Translations under genes and position numbers: made by a program | From: Halicephalobus mephisto | Taxonomy: Eukaryota > Nematoda > Chromadorea > Rhabditida > Panagrolaimidae | DNA length: 64,000 bases | NCBI GenBank assembly: GCA_009193035.1 | Contig: SWDT01000046.1 | Location: 248,001-312,000 of the forward strand | Reading direction: 5' to 3' | Notes under the pieces: model-generated | What the model was told of the DNA's origin: nothing | Databases searched by the model: none | What the model saw: the letters and a program-made list of their open reading frames with translations, nothing else | In this document: in pieces, positions 12,615-26,207 of the stretch | Numbering within the stretch: position 1 is the stretch's first letter | Layout of the letters: every line of letters begins with the position of its first letter

Positions 12615-14453
12615 GATTGCAACCTGTGATGCGGAGAGCGAGTGCTTCAACTGAGCAGGAACTCAACGAATGCTGAATGTGAATTTAACCGAGGTTTTGT
12701 CAAGCCTTGTTTCTCTAGCTCCTCTATCCACTTTACGCAGATACTCCTCGAGTCGTTTTTAGCGGCCTGATCCTAGCTTTACAGCAAAAGCCAGCCGGGT
12801 GCAGGCGGAGTTTGTCAAGATCCGGACAAGTGCGTATATCTAAATCCAGTCGCCGTGTGGGACGATATATCGGCAAGGCGGCTGTTCATTTTACTGATCT
12901 GCAACTGCGCCCCCGCACGCACAAACGAGAATGAATATAAGAATGCCTGAAGAAAGAAGCTAAAGTCAATAAACCGCGAAAATAGAGGAAAGCCAGGAAA
13001 TCCCAAGTGCTTCGCAGTATCGAGACATGCTTGCATACTTTCTGTGAATAACACAAATCCCGATCCCTGATTGCTTTCTGCCAGGCGGCTGTCCCTGCTC
13101 TCGCTTGAGCTCAAATCCAATGTAACCTCTCCAATTTTCTACTCTCCAAGGGCAAACAATGAACGTCAAAAAGAAAAATCAAAAAAAACTGCCAGATACA
13201 CTTGATGGGGCCAACTTACCGTCGAACATGTCTGAAAAAATAAATCAAACCTCCATGGGGGATCTTGAGAGATCACCGCGCATATTTCCGTAATAAAAAC
13301 ATCATCATTGTAAAAAACAAAGGTGGGCATCACGAAATATCCTCGGTGAGAACTTTTGGAAATTTGATATAAGAAAAAACGAGTTAATTTCGATAGCAAA
13401 TCCCGAAATTTATCGTTTTTCTACTTCCACTCGCTTCACATAGGAATTCAAAAACATAAAAATCGCATTACTGTAAAAAAATAAAAATAAAAATAAATAA
13501 AAAAATTTTCGGAACAAATTTAGAGTTTTATATGGAGTAGGATTGCGGTGGGAAATCGAAAGAGTAGTGGCAAAACAAGACGATTCCTGCAGCGAATTTC
13601 CTGAATTTCAATTTTTTGCTCTCGCTTGCATTACGCGGGAATTCAAAAACTACACTCAAATTAGTGTAACAATAAAAAATAATTTTTTACGAAATTCTTC
13701 CGAAACAATTTTTAAAATCTTTTGTAACTTGAAGTTTTAGATAATTTTAACTGAATTTTTGGAATGTTTTTTAATTTTTTAAAGAAATTCTGAAAAATTT
13801 TTGAATTCTGAAAAATTTTGAATTTTGTTATTGTAGTCCGGAAGGTTCTAGAAAATTTAACGGAATTACGAAAGAGCTGGAAATTTTTATAGATTCTAAA
13901 AAATTTTGGAATTTGAAAAATCCTAAAAATTTTGAAATAATTTAGAAATTTCCAGATTCTAGAAGATTCCGAGACTTTAAAGAAATTCCAGAAAACTCCA
14001 GAAGTTGTTCTAGAATTTCGAAACTTTGGAATCTGAAAGTTTTTATAAAATTTTTAAAAATTTAAGATTTTTTAAAAATTCCAAATTTTTTTTAATTTAA
14101 AATTTTTTAAACAAAATTTGTCGAGGATATCCGTAGACCACTTGAAATTACTTTTGTAAATTTCTGTGGTCTTTTCTGGAAGTTTAATTCCAGAATTTCG
14201 AAAAATAAAAATTTCAATTGCTTTCGATAAAATTGTTTTTGAAAAATTATAAAAATAAGACCACAAACGGAAGTTAAAATTAACACTTGAAAACCCAATA
14301 TCGGCAAATCATTGAAACGTAAAAAAATTAAAACGAAAATTCTGTAATGTCTGGACCGGATGTGGCTTTACCAAAACGGACATATTTGGTCTCCTACTAT
14401 TTTCTTGTCCACTACAGTAATAACGATTGTTTTATCCATGAGAAATCTAAAAA
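12615..14453. promoter_or_regulatory. Upstream region of the light-chain gene and intergenic DNA
   Basis: 12620-13200 is clearly less AT-rich than its surroundings and lies directly upstream of the muscle light-chain start, so it is a likely muscle promoter or enhancer (inference). ORFs across it overlap each other on both strands and show no domain. 13740-14440 is AT-rich and appears empty apart from the dispersed repeat at 13575-13660. Confidence 0.4.
13575..13660 (+). repeat. Dispersed repeat (family B)
   Basis: Pattern: GATTCCTGCAGCGAATTTCC, then CTGAATTTCAATTTTTTGCT, then GCGGGAATTCAAAAA. Related copies occur at about 30525-30595, 32385-32456, 32525-32612, 49455-49505 and 49580-49645, and inverted at about 9163-9215, 50840-50910 and 50975-51050. 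A shorter relative is at 13420-13455. Confidence 0.7.
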
Positions 14454-17400
14454 ATGGGTGCTTCATCGAGCACAGTAACCGCGGGCATCAAGAATCAAGT
14501 CGACGGTCGCAGCAACGCCATATATCAACTCGCGGATGTCACCGGGAATGGAGAACTGGCCATGCTCGCCAAGGAAGCCCTGAAGAGTCGGGACAATACA
14601 GAACTCGACAAAAGTATACAAGAGGTAATTTTTATCTATTAAATTAAAGCTTTGTAGAAGATTCTAGAAGTTTAAAAAATCCAGTATAAGATTCTAGAAG
14701 TTTCCAGAATCTAGTAGAAGGTTTTGAAAATTTAAAAAATCCAATATAAGATTCTAGAAGTTTTCAGAATCTAGTATAAGATTCTAGAAATTTAAAAAAT
14801 TTAGTGGAAGATTCTAGAAGTTTCCAGAATCCAGTAGAAGATTTTAAAAATTTTAAAAATTCAGTAGAAGATTCTGAAGCCTTATAAAATTTGATTAAAG
14901 CTTTTAGAATTTTGTAAAAACTTCTAGAAATTCCTAAAACCGAATTAAAAAGTTAAATTTTGTATAATTTTATTATAGTTTTTGAGATTTTTTAGAATTT
15001 TATGGAGATTTCTAAAACTCAATAGATATTTGATTTTTTCGAATTTGATAGAAGCATTTAGAATTTATTAAGAGATTCTGAAACCTAGAATTTCATTATA
15101 GTTTTTAGATGTTTATGGAAATTCATAAAAAATGTTTTTTTTTAATTTTTATAATTTGGATTTTTAAAAAATTTATAAAAATTGTTTTTTTATAATTTGA
15201 TTTTTTTGGAAGTTTATAAAATTGTTTTCTTTAATATTTATAATTTAGGTTTTTTTAAAAATTTATAAAAATTGTTTTTTTATAATTTGGATGTTTATAA
15301 AAACTGTTTTTTTTTATAATTTGATTTTTTTGGAAGTTTATAAAATTTTTTTCTTTAATATTTATAATTTGGATTTTTGGAAGTTTATAAAAATTGTTTT
15401 TTTATAATTTGAATTTTTTGGAAGTTTATAAAATTTTTTCTTTAATATTTATAATTTGGGTTTTTTGGAAGTTTATAAAAATTGTTTTTTTATAATCTGG
15501 ATTTTCTAGAAAGTCCGACCTTTCTTGTACAACAACGGAGACGGGGCCTTGTTGTCGATCCACGAAGTCATCTCCCAAAGACACAAGGAACGGAAAGGAA
15601 CCGACTTCAGTCCGGTCGGTCAGCCCCCAAGTACCCTCCAGAAGTTCGTCTGTTGGAAACTGGATGCCAGAGGGGCTGTCGGAGAAACCCTCCTTCATGT
15701 GTGTTTCTTGAGTGGATTGCCGGATCACATGAAACTTCTCGCTCAGAGATTAATTTACAATTTTCCGAAAATCATCAACGATTTTTACATTTGTGACGAA
15801 TATTACGGCGAAACGGCCCTGCACATGGGAATCGTCTCCGAAAACGTAGGAATTGTTCGATTTTTACTGAAATGTGGAGCTGATGTAAGTCAGAGATGTT
15901 CGGGAAATTTTTTTACTTGTGACGATCAAAAAAATACGAAAGAAGATAAATGGGATTCCGAACATGCAATATTGAGTCGACACACTTCTTTCACAGGGCA
16001 AGTTGTTATTTTTCGGATTTTTGTTGATCGATATTCTTCAGCCATTTGTACTGGGGCGAATATCCGCTTTCTTTCGCGGCTTGTCTGTCGCAGGTGGCAT
16101 GTTTCCGAATGCTGTGTGCCCATGGGGCTGATCCAAACTGGCAAGACTCTAATTTGAACACCGTTTTGCACATTTGTACCATAAGAGAAAATTGGGTATG
16201 AAAAAACACAAATAATAAATTTTAAAAAAATTACAGTTAATGTTCGAATTAGCTTTGAATCAAGGGGCGAATCTCCACATCATGAACAGACTTGGATTGA
16301 CACCTTTGACTTTGGCGGCTTATTTGGCCAAAAAACAAGTAAGAATAAATTTTTTTCAAATTTTATAAAAATTGAAATTTTGTGGTCATTTTTAGGATTT
16401 TCTAAATCCAATAGAAATTTTCGGAATTTTAGAATTTTCATAGATTTTTCTGAAAATTCTCAAAATCCGATAAAATTTTCAAAATTTATTTATTTTTATT
16501 TTTAAAATTCATTTATTTTTTAATTTTCAAAATTTATTTATTTTTATTTTTAAAATTCATTTATTTTTTAATTTTAAAATTCATTTATTTTTTAATTTTC
16601 AAAATATATTTATTTTTATTTTTAAAATATATTTATTTTTTAATTTTAAAAATTTATTTATTTTTAAAACTTGTTTATTTTTTTTTTTAAATTTATTTAT
16701 TTTTTTATTTTTAAAATTTATTTTTTACGATGATGTGATTGAAAATTCAGATGTTCGAACACATTGCTGAAGTAGAAAGAGAAGTCCATTGGACTTACGG
16801 AGGTGTTATGTCGGCAGCATATCCCCTGGAGCATCTGGATTCCATCGAGCCTTCTACGGGAAAGGTCAACCGTAATTCCGCTCTGGCCATCGTTGTGTAC
16901 GGTAGCAGAACGGAACATTTGTCTTTGCTTCCAGGGATTCTGGAGCAACTTGTTCATAAAAAATGGGAAACTTACGGTCATAATGTGTAAGATAATTTTT
17001 CTGAAATTATTTATATTGAATTAAATTTTAAGTTTATTCCGACAATTGGCGATATTTTTTGCTTATTTTTTATTAGTTTTTGTGTGTTTTTTATTAAGAC
17101 CGACTCCACTGGAACGGAAAACGAACAAGGAAGTCCTCATGTGCCTGCTGAATCTGCCTCATATTAATTACAAAAATATGACCCCGAAGTCTACGGTAAA
17201 TTTTTAAACACTTTTTTAAATATTTTGGAAGATTTCAGAATTTCCTACAATTTAGGAATTTTTAAAATATTTTAAAATTCTGAAATTTTTTAACTTTTTT
17301 CAGATTCTACTGAAAATTTCTAAAATTTTCTATTTTTATTTAATTTTCGAAATTATAAAAAATTTTAAATTTTTAAACTTTAAAGGATTTTATTAAAGCT

Positions 17401-20223
17401 TCTGGAGTCTTTTTAGAACTTCTTAAATTTCCTAGAATCTAAAAAAACTTCTGAAATTTAAAATTTCAAAAATTTATTTTTTAATAAAATTCAATTTTTA
17501 TCTTTTAATAATTTAATTTCCAGTTTTATGCATTGCTGAATATAGCTGTCGTAACTTGTGCTGCTCTGTATCTGCTCCAGATGCGGTCCCATATCAGGAA
17601 CGTCGGAAAAACCATGTATTTTTTGAGTTTATCGGGATTTCCTGCAAAAGCGATATTCCTGGTTTCCTGTGCCTTGGTTATTTTCGGATTTATCTTGAGA
17701 TTATTCTGTCAAGATCAACTAGAAGATATTGTTTGGATAATTACCATTTTGCTTACGGCAATAAAATTCCTCTTTTACTGTAGAGGTTTCAAATCTGTCG
17801 GACCGTTCGTTCTGATGTTATATAAGATAATCATCAGGGATCTTATCCGGTTCTTCATCATCTACTGTATCATCGTGATCGGATTTTCGCAATGTAAGTT
17901 ATCGATTAATTAAAATTAAAAACTAGAAAGTCTAAAACGTTTTAAATATTTTTAGAATTTCATAGATTTCTGAAAAAAAATTTACTTCCAAAATTTCATT
18001 AAAATTCTTAAAATTTTACAACTTTTTAGAAATTTGAAATTATTAAGATAGAAAACAGAAGTATAACAATAATCCTTACTCGAACAGTAAAACAAAGACG
18101 TAATTTATATAAATTTTCTTAACACACAATATAATTAGGAATCTCGCTTATGTTCTACAGTATCCCACGCCCCCTGATATTCAGGCTACCACTTCAGGTC
18201 CTCTCTAGTGTTCTCTTTCAACATCTATATAATAAATTTCAACACACAATATAATTAGGAATCTCGCTTATGTCCTACAGTATCCCACGTCCCCTGATAT
18301 TCAGGCTACCACTTCGGATCCTCTCTAGTGTTCTCTTTCAACATCTATATAATAAATTTCAACACACAATATAATTAGGAATCTCGCTTATGTCCTACAG
18401 TATCCCACGTCCCCTGATATTCAGACTACCACTTCAGGTCCTCTCCCCAACAGAAATGTAGAATCTCATAAAAATTTCCAAAATCCGTAGAAATTTTAGT
18501 TTTATAAAATCAAATGTAAAATTCTGAAACATCTGAAAACCTTATAAACATTGTTGAAATTTTCTGAAATATTGCGAAAACTCCCAAAATCTTCCAGAAT
18601 CCGTTGTGTTTTGGAATTCTCCAGAATTTACCGAAAGTTTCCAAAATCTAGTTAGAAATTCTAAAAATTTCCAGAATATGATGAAAATTTTAAAAATATT
18701 GGTTTTGTTTTGGAAATTTCTAAAATTTAAAAATTTAGAAAATTTTTAATTATTTTTATATTGATATCAATATTGTTAATTTTCAGCATTTTACATTATT
18801 TTCCTCGGCTATAGAAGAGCAGACAAGAATTTCCACATCCAGGAACAAGGAACGATCATGTACAATGTCGGAGAAACGTTCATCCGGATGTTTCTGATGT
18901 CGTTGACTGAATTCTCCGTTCTTTTCGAACAACTAGAATCTTGCGAATTGAGAATTATCGGGAAGGTTCGAAAATTACTCAAATTTTATTACAATTAAAT
19001 ATTTTAGATCATGTTCATCGTTTATATGCTCCTCGTCACGATGCTGATGATTAATTTGTGAGTTTTTTATTTTTCATATATGAAAACCGAAGATTTTAGG
19101 CTGATCGCGATGATGACAAACACGTACACAGAAATATCGGCAAATAGTCTAGAATGGTTGAGACAATGGTCAGCTATCATTATGATGATGGAACAAAGCT
19201 TCGATCCCAAAACCCGGATGAGGTATCAGCAGATTTACTCCATCCCCATGGAGGACGGGAAACGGATAGCTCTGCTTCTGAAGCACCGGATGTCGGTAAG
19301 ACTATAATCACTGTTAAACCAACAAGAACCTCTGAAAATTCCAATCGGACTACTTTTTTGAATTTCATTTTATTCGAATATTTTAAATTTTTACAATCAG
19401 TATGACCTCGAAAAAGCTATACCGGGACTTGCAACCCAACGTAGTGGATAGGGCCAGGAAAATATAAGCTAAGCATGCTCTTCGGAGACCGATGTGAACA
19501 CCGGCGATCGGACCCTGATCCACCCCGCATCCATTGGTTGAATACAGGAACCTTTTACTTTGACCTTTTTATAGCCGATAAAACCTTAATTTTAAAAACC
19601 ACTTGAGGATTCTGAAATCTTCAAAAACTCCATAAAGATTCTAGAATCTTGTAGGAACTTTTAGAACATTTTAAAATTCATATATTGAAAAATTTCCTGA
19701 AAATTTTCATTTCTAATATCTGTCATGGTGTGAGTAGAGATCCATTTTACTATTTTAAAAATCCTGAAAAAACACTTTTTGATCCTATAATCACTCCATA
19801 TAATCTTGAATGCAGGTTCTAAAAAATCGTTTGATGTTTGTCGGCAAAAATTCATTAATTAGCCAGATTTGCCATTCCACTCAAATTTGTCTCTCAACGA
19901 ACGCGCGAGACTTCACTCGCATTTTTGAAAATTATTTTCAATTCCAAAAACTCCTAAAAATATCAATTTTTTCATAATATTTTAATCTCCACCTTAGTAC
20001 TATATTTAATCAAATCCCTAGCCAGTATTAATAAAATTAAATTATAAAAAATAATCCTTCAAAATCAAAGAAAATTATTATTTTTATAATCCTTAATCTA
20101 CATTAAAAAAACAAATTTCAGGAAGAAGAACAAGAAAACCTCAAAAACCTCCGTCAATCACGTAGACGAAAGTTCAACGAAGACAAAAGACGAAACGTCA
20201 ACCTTCACAAGAACGTCAGATAA
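14454..20223 (+). CDS. TRPV-type sensory cation channel subunit (OCR family)
   Basis: Non-selective cation channel subunit of the nematode OCR group, which works with OSM-9 in ciliated sensory neurons. Exons 14454-14624, 15510-15997, 16042-16195, 16237-16338, 16751-16986, 17033-17195, 17524-17893, 18787-18965, 19008-19057, 19100-19295 and 20122-20223 give about 736 residues. It starts MGASSS (possible N-myristoylation). Ankyrin repeats follow ([64 protein letters not shown]). S1 is in exon 6 ([17 protein letters not shown]), S2-S5 in exon 7, the pore loop in exon 8 ([19 protein letters not shown]), and S6 spans exons 9-10 ([20 protein letters not shown]). The tail is charged ([18 protein letters not shown]). 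Intron 2 has a GC donor. It resembles OCR-1/OCR-2 most; the exact paralog is uncertain. Confidence 0.88.
15120..15505. repeat. Intronic AT-rich tandem repeat in the TRPV gene
   Basis: Repeated units TTTATAAAAATTGTTTTTT and TATAATTTGGATTTTTGGAA, period about 60-65 bases, about six copies, at the 3' end of intron 1. Confidence 0.75.
18121..18446 (+). repeat. Exact 120-bp tandem repeat, 2.7 copies (family A)
   Basis: Units at 18121, 18241 and 18361 start AACACACAATATAATTAGGA and contain CTACAGTATCCCACG and CCTGATATTCAG; they differ at only a few bases. They lie in intron 7 of the TRPV gene and match the dispersed family also seen at 4.1 kb and 55.5 kb. Confidence 0.9.
19405..19545 (+). ncRNA. 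5S rRNA-like sequence, probably a pseudogene or 5S-derived element
   Basis: An island of higher GC inside the last TRPV intron. TAAGCTAAGCATGCTC resembles the 5S rRNA A-box and CGGAGACCGATGTGAACACC resembles the 5S box C region. A T-run (ACCTTTTTATA) follows at about 19560. The match to 5S is partial, with an unrelated or rearranged middle, so a functional 5S gene is unlikely. Judged by eye only. Confidence 0.3.
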
Positions 20224-20459
20224 ATCAGGGTCATCATTTCTTTATTACTTTCAGAATTGCAATAAATATAACGATTATGCTAGAATTTCAGAAATTACAA
20301 TTAGGCAATCATACAAGAACCGGAAAAATACTAAGAAGTGAAGCGCTGGAAATGCCAATTCGGTTCTAAGAGTTACATTTATAAATTATGAAATAAACTT
20401 AAGATAATCGAGAGATGGCAATGTGCTAGTGTAAATAAGTTATAAATCTCAAAACTGAC

Positions 20460-21992
<1,533 letters not shown>

Positions 21993-22399
21993 TCAGAACG
22001 AGAAAACTCCTAAAAACAAAAAATAAGCAAACTTCAAAAGCGAAACTCTAGAAGGAGACCAGTCAAAATCGAAAATCCATTATTTCTCTAGAAAGAACTG
22101 GCCAAAAGCGGCAATGCCAACTTGTGAGAAAACTTAACTGGCAATTTTAACATATTCAAGAAAATAGGACGATTATGAATTCAGTTGAGAATTTATTTTC
22201 ATTTATGAACAGTTGGAAGTTTAGAATCAGTATTGATCCCGATTGAGTAATCTTTCAGAAAATAACAAAGGGTGATTTATCTACTGGCGCGAAAACTAAG
22301 AAAAACAAAGGAATTAAATCGAGGAAAAGATTTACCTATAACGAAGGATTTGAAAGGTGAAATCTCGATGAAAAGAGGAAAACGAGAAAACGCCTAGCG

Positions 22400-23142
22400 A
22401 CGGGGACGATCGATTCGATGTGAAGGGAAGCCAGTTGTTCGCAACATGCGAGCAGTGCGTGACTCTACCAAGAGCTCCATTGCCTGTGCTCAGGCATTTG
22501 TTCGTTTCCACGCGTAGTGGTGTTATCGATAATTTCATATATTCTGTTTTTTTAATTAAATCATTTATAAAAGTATTATAAAATTCAATTATTAATTAAA
22601 GTTGCATGCAATATGCGAATAATGCGTGACTCTTTTAAGAGCTTAATCGAGCGTTCATTCATAGTGCTATTGTCGATAATTTTATTTTTTTAAAATTCAG
22701 TTGTTTACGAAAACAAGACGAAATTTTATTGTTAATTCAATTGCAAGCAACGTGCGTGACTCAACTGAGGACCAAATTGATCGTGTTAAATCGTGTTTTT
22801 ATTCCGGTTATTATCTATGATTTCATATATCCCCATCTGTTAAATCCTTTATGAAAACAGTACGGACTTTTATTTTAGTTGTAATTAGTCACAACGCGTG
22901 GCTATTGGTAATTAAATTGATAATTTTCAATCATTTGTTCTCGGTCATATTATTACTGCCATATATACTTTTTTTTATTAAAAATAAAACTTGATTACTC
23001 ATTGTTTTTCTTTTTTTTTGTTTTTTTTTAATTTCAAAACTATTGACACGAATGACGGGCGCACGTTATATCACTATTGATCCCTTCCGTTGCTATCGAT
23101 TTGCTGTGCAGATCACTAATTGCAAGACTGGTTTTAGTCATC
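22400..23142. promoter_or_regulatory. Shared upstream region of dpy-23 and lst-2 with diverged direct repeats
   Basis: Three units spaced about 140-170 bases apart carry TGCGTGACTC (about 22454, 22623 and 22752), each followed 60-90 bases later by a TATTGTCGATAAT/TTATCTATGATTTCATAT-like stretch. A fourth weaker unit (AACGCGTGGCTA) is at 22896. Between two divergent genes they may be promoter elements; TGACTC resembles an AP-1-type half site (inference). Confidence 0.45.
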
Positions 23143-24981
23143 ATGGTAGATCCGACCAGTGTATCATCTACCGTCTTCGGGAAAACAATGTATGGATTAA
23201 GAAAACTCGTGAATAAACCGCGCATAGACGACTGGTCCCCGATGGCAAAGTTCTTCCATGCAGACGAAGCACTGAACAGAATTGCGCGAGAACTGGATTC
23301 ATTTGATGGTCGACGAGATCCAGATCGGTGTAATATGCTCGTAAACAAGTTGCGACAGGCTCAAGACCGTGTTTTGTTGATTATCAGTAAGTTTTATTTT
23401 TAAATTTAAATTTTTATATTTGTTTTCAGACGAAATGCTATTAGCAGTATATCCGTTGGAATCAGATCGTGCTAATCGTGATTTTCGGAACAAATTTCCC
23501 GACGAAGTTATTCATGATAATCTAGCCGGCCAACTATGGTTCGGAGCAGAATGTTTAGCAGCAGGATCGAATATCGTCGGACGTGAAGCCGAAAGCGAAC
23601 AACTCAGGCCCTTAGCTCGTACTCTCACGAAGCATCTTGATTCTATGAGAGAACTTTTAAAAGACCAAGCATTGAAGGATCCAACAGTCTATACCGATAA
23701 ACTCAAAGAATCACTACTTTGCTTCGATCATCTCTTTGCCGATTTTGAATTCAATTACGTCAGCGTTATGGTTGAAGTCAAAAGTGTCAAAGAATACGAT
23801 AATTTACTCGATATAGCTGTTTTGTTCAGTGAATGCGCTATAAGAGCCCAGAAAATTGGATATATAACCCAAGAACAGATAGAATATGCCGATCCAGTGA
23901 TGATGATAGGTCTTCCTCGTCTTGCTGTTTTATGGTGAAAATTTATTTATTATAAAATGTTTTAATTTATTAATTTCAGGGCGACTATGCATTATCCCGA
24001 ATCCATTAAGCTTCACGGTCCTCAGGAAGAAATGTCTGTTCTTTTTCGACATTTTCAAGGTTCTTTGTTGCAATGCGAATCATTACTCAAATCTTTGAAA
24101 CAATTTGCCATCACGGAACTTGAGAATCGTTTACTTACTGGAAATAGCTGTTCAGATTCTGAAAATGATTCTTCTCAATCTATTTCTGGTAAGTTGCTTA
24201 ATTTATAACGTTTTTATATATGGTTTTAGAAGCAAAAATACCAGACAGAGCAATTATTTCAATCGAAGAAGTGACAGACACTATTCCGTGTGTTTTTACT
24301 CCAGAAGGTCAACGAATTGAAGAACCTGGGTCTTTGAATGATGAATATCAAATGGAAATATTTACTGAAACAACGTTAGTTCTTGGTTTTATTTTATTAT
24401 TTAATTATTGAGTTTTTAGAGAAACGATTATGGATACTGTTCGTATTGAGGATGTAATTCATTATTTGTTCAAGAAAATTGCAGCTATTGCAGATCAATT
24501 ACAAACAAATTTTTCTCAAGAATTTAGAAAAATTATGAAAGCTGTTATGCGTCCAGTAAGTGACATGCGAGCTTATGAGGTTAGCATGGAATTTTTAGTA
24601 TTGAATTTAATGATATTTTTTTAGTTTTCTGGGCAAATTTCGCATACTGAAGCTGTTGAGGAGGAAACTGGAGTTGAAGTTCAGGAATCTATGCCATTAC
24701 GAGCGACTATAGGAGTTCGTTGGGTACCAGATTCAGATTGTCTTCAATGTACGAATTGTGGAAATCCATTTACCGTTTTTCGTCGTCGTCATCATTGTAG
24801 AAATTGTGGAAGACTTTTTTGTGGTCGATGTTCGTCTAACGAGATGCCTATCCCGGAACTCGGTTATGATAGCAATGTCCGAGTATGCGATTTATGCTTT
24901 ATGTACAAAGGTAATTCTCCAGCAGTTTCTAATTCTCCAGCTAGTTCTAATGCAGCTGCTACGTCAAGCCCATCCAGCTGA
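23143..24981 (+). CDS. lst-2: FYVE zinc-finger protein, lateral signaling target 2 (LST-2/ZFYVE28)
   Basis: Endosomal negative regulator of EGFR/LET-23 signalling. Exons 23143-23386, 23430-23934, 23980-24188, 24230-24374, 24420-24579 and 24625-24981 give 539 residues. The conserved N-terminal domain contains PRIDDWSPMAKFFHADEALN, LESDRANRDFRNKFPDE and DNLAGQLWFGAECLAAGSNI. The C-terminal FYVE finger has all hallmarks: WVPDSDC, CTNCGNPF, RRHHCRNCGRLFCGRCS and VRVCDLC, which predict binding to phosphatidylinositol 3-phosphate. A short Ser/Ala-rich tail follows. The start (MVDPTSV) was chosen because upstream in-frame sequence is not protein-like. Confidence 0.95.
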
Positions 24982-25316
24982 TTATTTATACCGGATTCGC
25001 TTGTCTTTCATATATCGCTCAAACCGATTTTTTAAACATTTCAATATTATTTGATATGCCTTACGAAAATTAACAAAGTTTACGGTGTGCAGTTACCGTA
25101 ATCGTTGCTGGTCCTTTTTGAGATGCCTGACGGGTCTCTGATTTTTTATCAAGCGAGTGTTAACCGGTTTGAAGTGTTCTGTTCAGTCCTCGATCGTCTT
25201 TAATAATCAAGAATTACTGTACAGATTCCAATTTTTTCACTTATTTGAAGAATAAAATTTTTATATTTTTAAAATTATAATTTTTATCTGACATGGTAGA
25301 AATTTGTGTATTTTTA

Positions 25317-26207
25317 CTACAATTCAGAAATAATCTTATTGTAGATGGTTTTGGAAGGAGAAAAAAGAGCAAAACAATATTTAAAATTTTCTGTTTTAAA
25401 ACAGTTAGATCGACATTCTGCCCTCATACTTGGACGTTGATGAGAGAACATTTCGTGACAAAGTAAGCAAACTTGATCCATTAATACATGAAGTTCTCTG
25501 TTTTGTTGTAACTGAAATAATAGTAATTTTAGAAATTTTTAAAAAAATTTAAAAATTCAAAAAATATTTAAAAAAGTTTTTAATTCAAAAAATATTTAAA
25601 AAATTTTTTAATTCAAAAAATAATCATTTTAAAAAAATTAAAAATATATTTATTTTTAAAAATTAAAAAAGTAATTATTATTTAAAAATTAAAAATAATC
25701 ATTTTAAAGAATTTTAAAATATATTTATTTTTAAAAATTAAAATATATATTTTTTATTTATTTTAAAAAGTAATTTTAAAAAATTAAAGTATATTTTTTT
25801 TAAATTTTAAAATATTTATTTTTAAAAATTAAAGTAATTATTAAAAAATTAAAATATATATTTTTTTAAATTTAAAAAATTTTTAAAAATTATAAAATAT
25901 TCATTTTCAAAAATTAAAAAATTAAAATTACTTACTTTGCATTTTGATCTTGAACTACCACTTCTTGTTTGTATACTTCCGCTTTTTGGAACGACAACTT
26001 TGGCTTCTACAGTACTACTGAGAATGAGAACCGAACTGATTACGATAAAACAAGCCAAAGCAACATGCCAAAACCCAAAACTCGAATTTCTTCCTAAATA
26101 AACTTCTTAAAACAAATTACTGTAAAAAACTTACTTTGTATTCTACCAAGTACAGAAAAAGTAATTTTGGATTCTCTTCTGAAAGAATCACAACTGGAAA
26201 ATTTCAT
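25317..26207 (-). CDS. CHH/ITP-family-like peptide hormone precursor
   Basis: Exons 26135-26207, 25936-26093 and 25317-25511 join in phase and encode about 141 residues. A hydrophobic segment (HVALACFIVISSVLILSSTVEA) is preceded by a 30-residue basic N-terminus, so it is a signal peptide from an internal Met or a signal anchor. After a Ser/Arg-rich spacer comes a six-Cys module: C-x15-C-x2-C-x14-C-x3-C-x8-C, with ECRSNCF and NFKYC. Arthropod ion-transport/crustacean hyperglycaemic hormones show C-x15-C-x2-C-x12-C-x3-C-x8-C with CRxxCF, so two residues longer in one loop. Nematode CHH-like genes are known. No dibasic cleavage site precedes the first Cys. Role as a neurohormone is inferred from the pattern. 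Confidence 0.7.

Noticed and set aside
12815..13399. Three overlapping minus-strand ORFs upstream of the myosin light chain
   Set aside because: Mutually overlapping, no splice logic and no domain; more likely promoter sequence with lower AT content.
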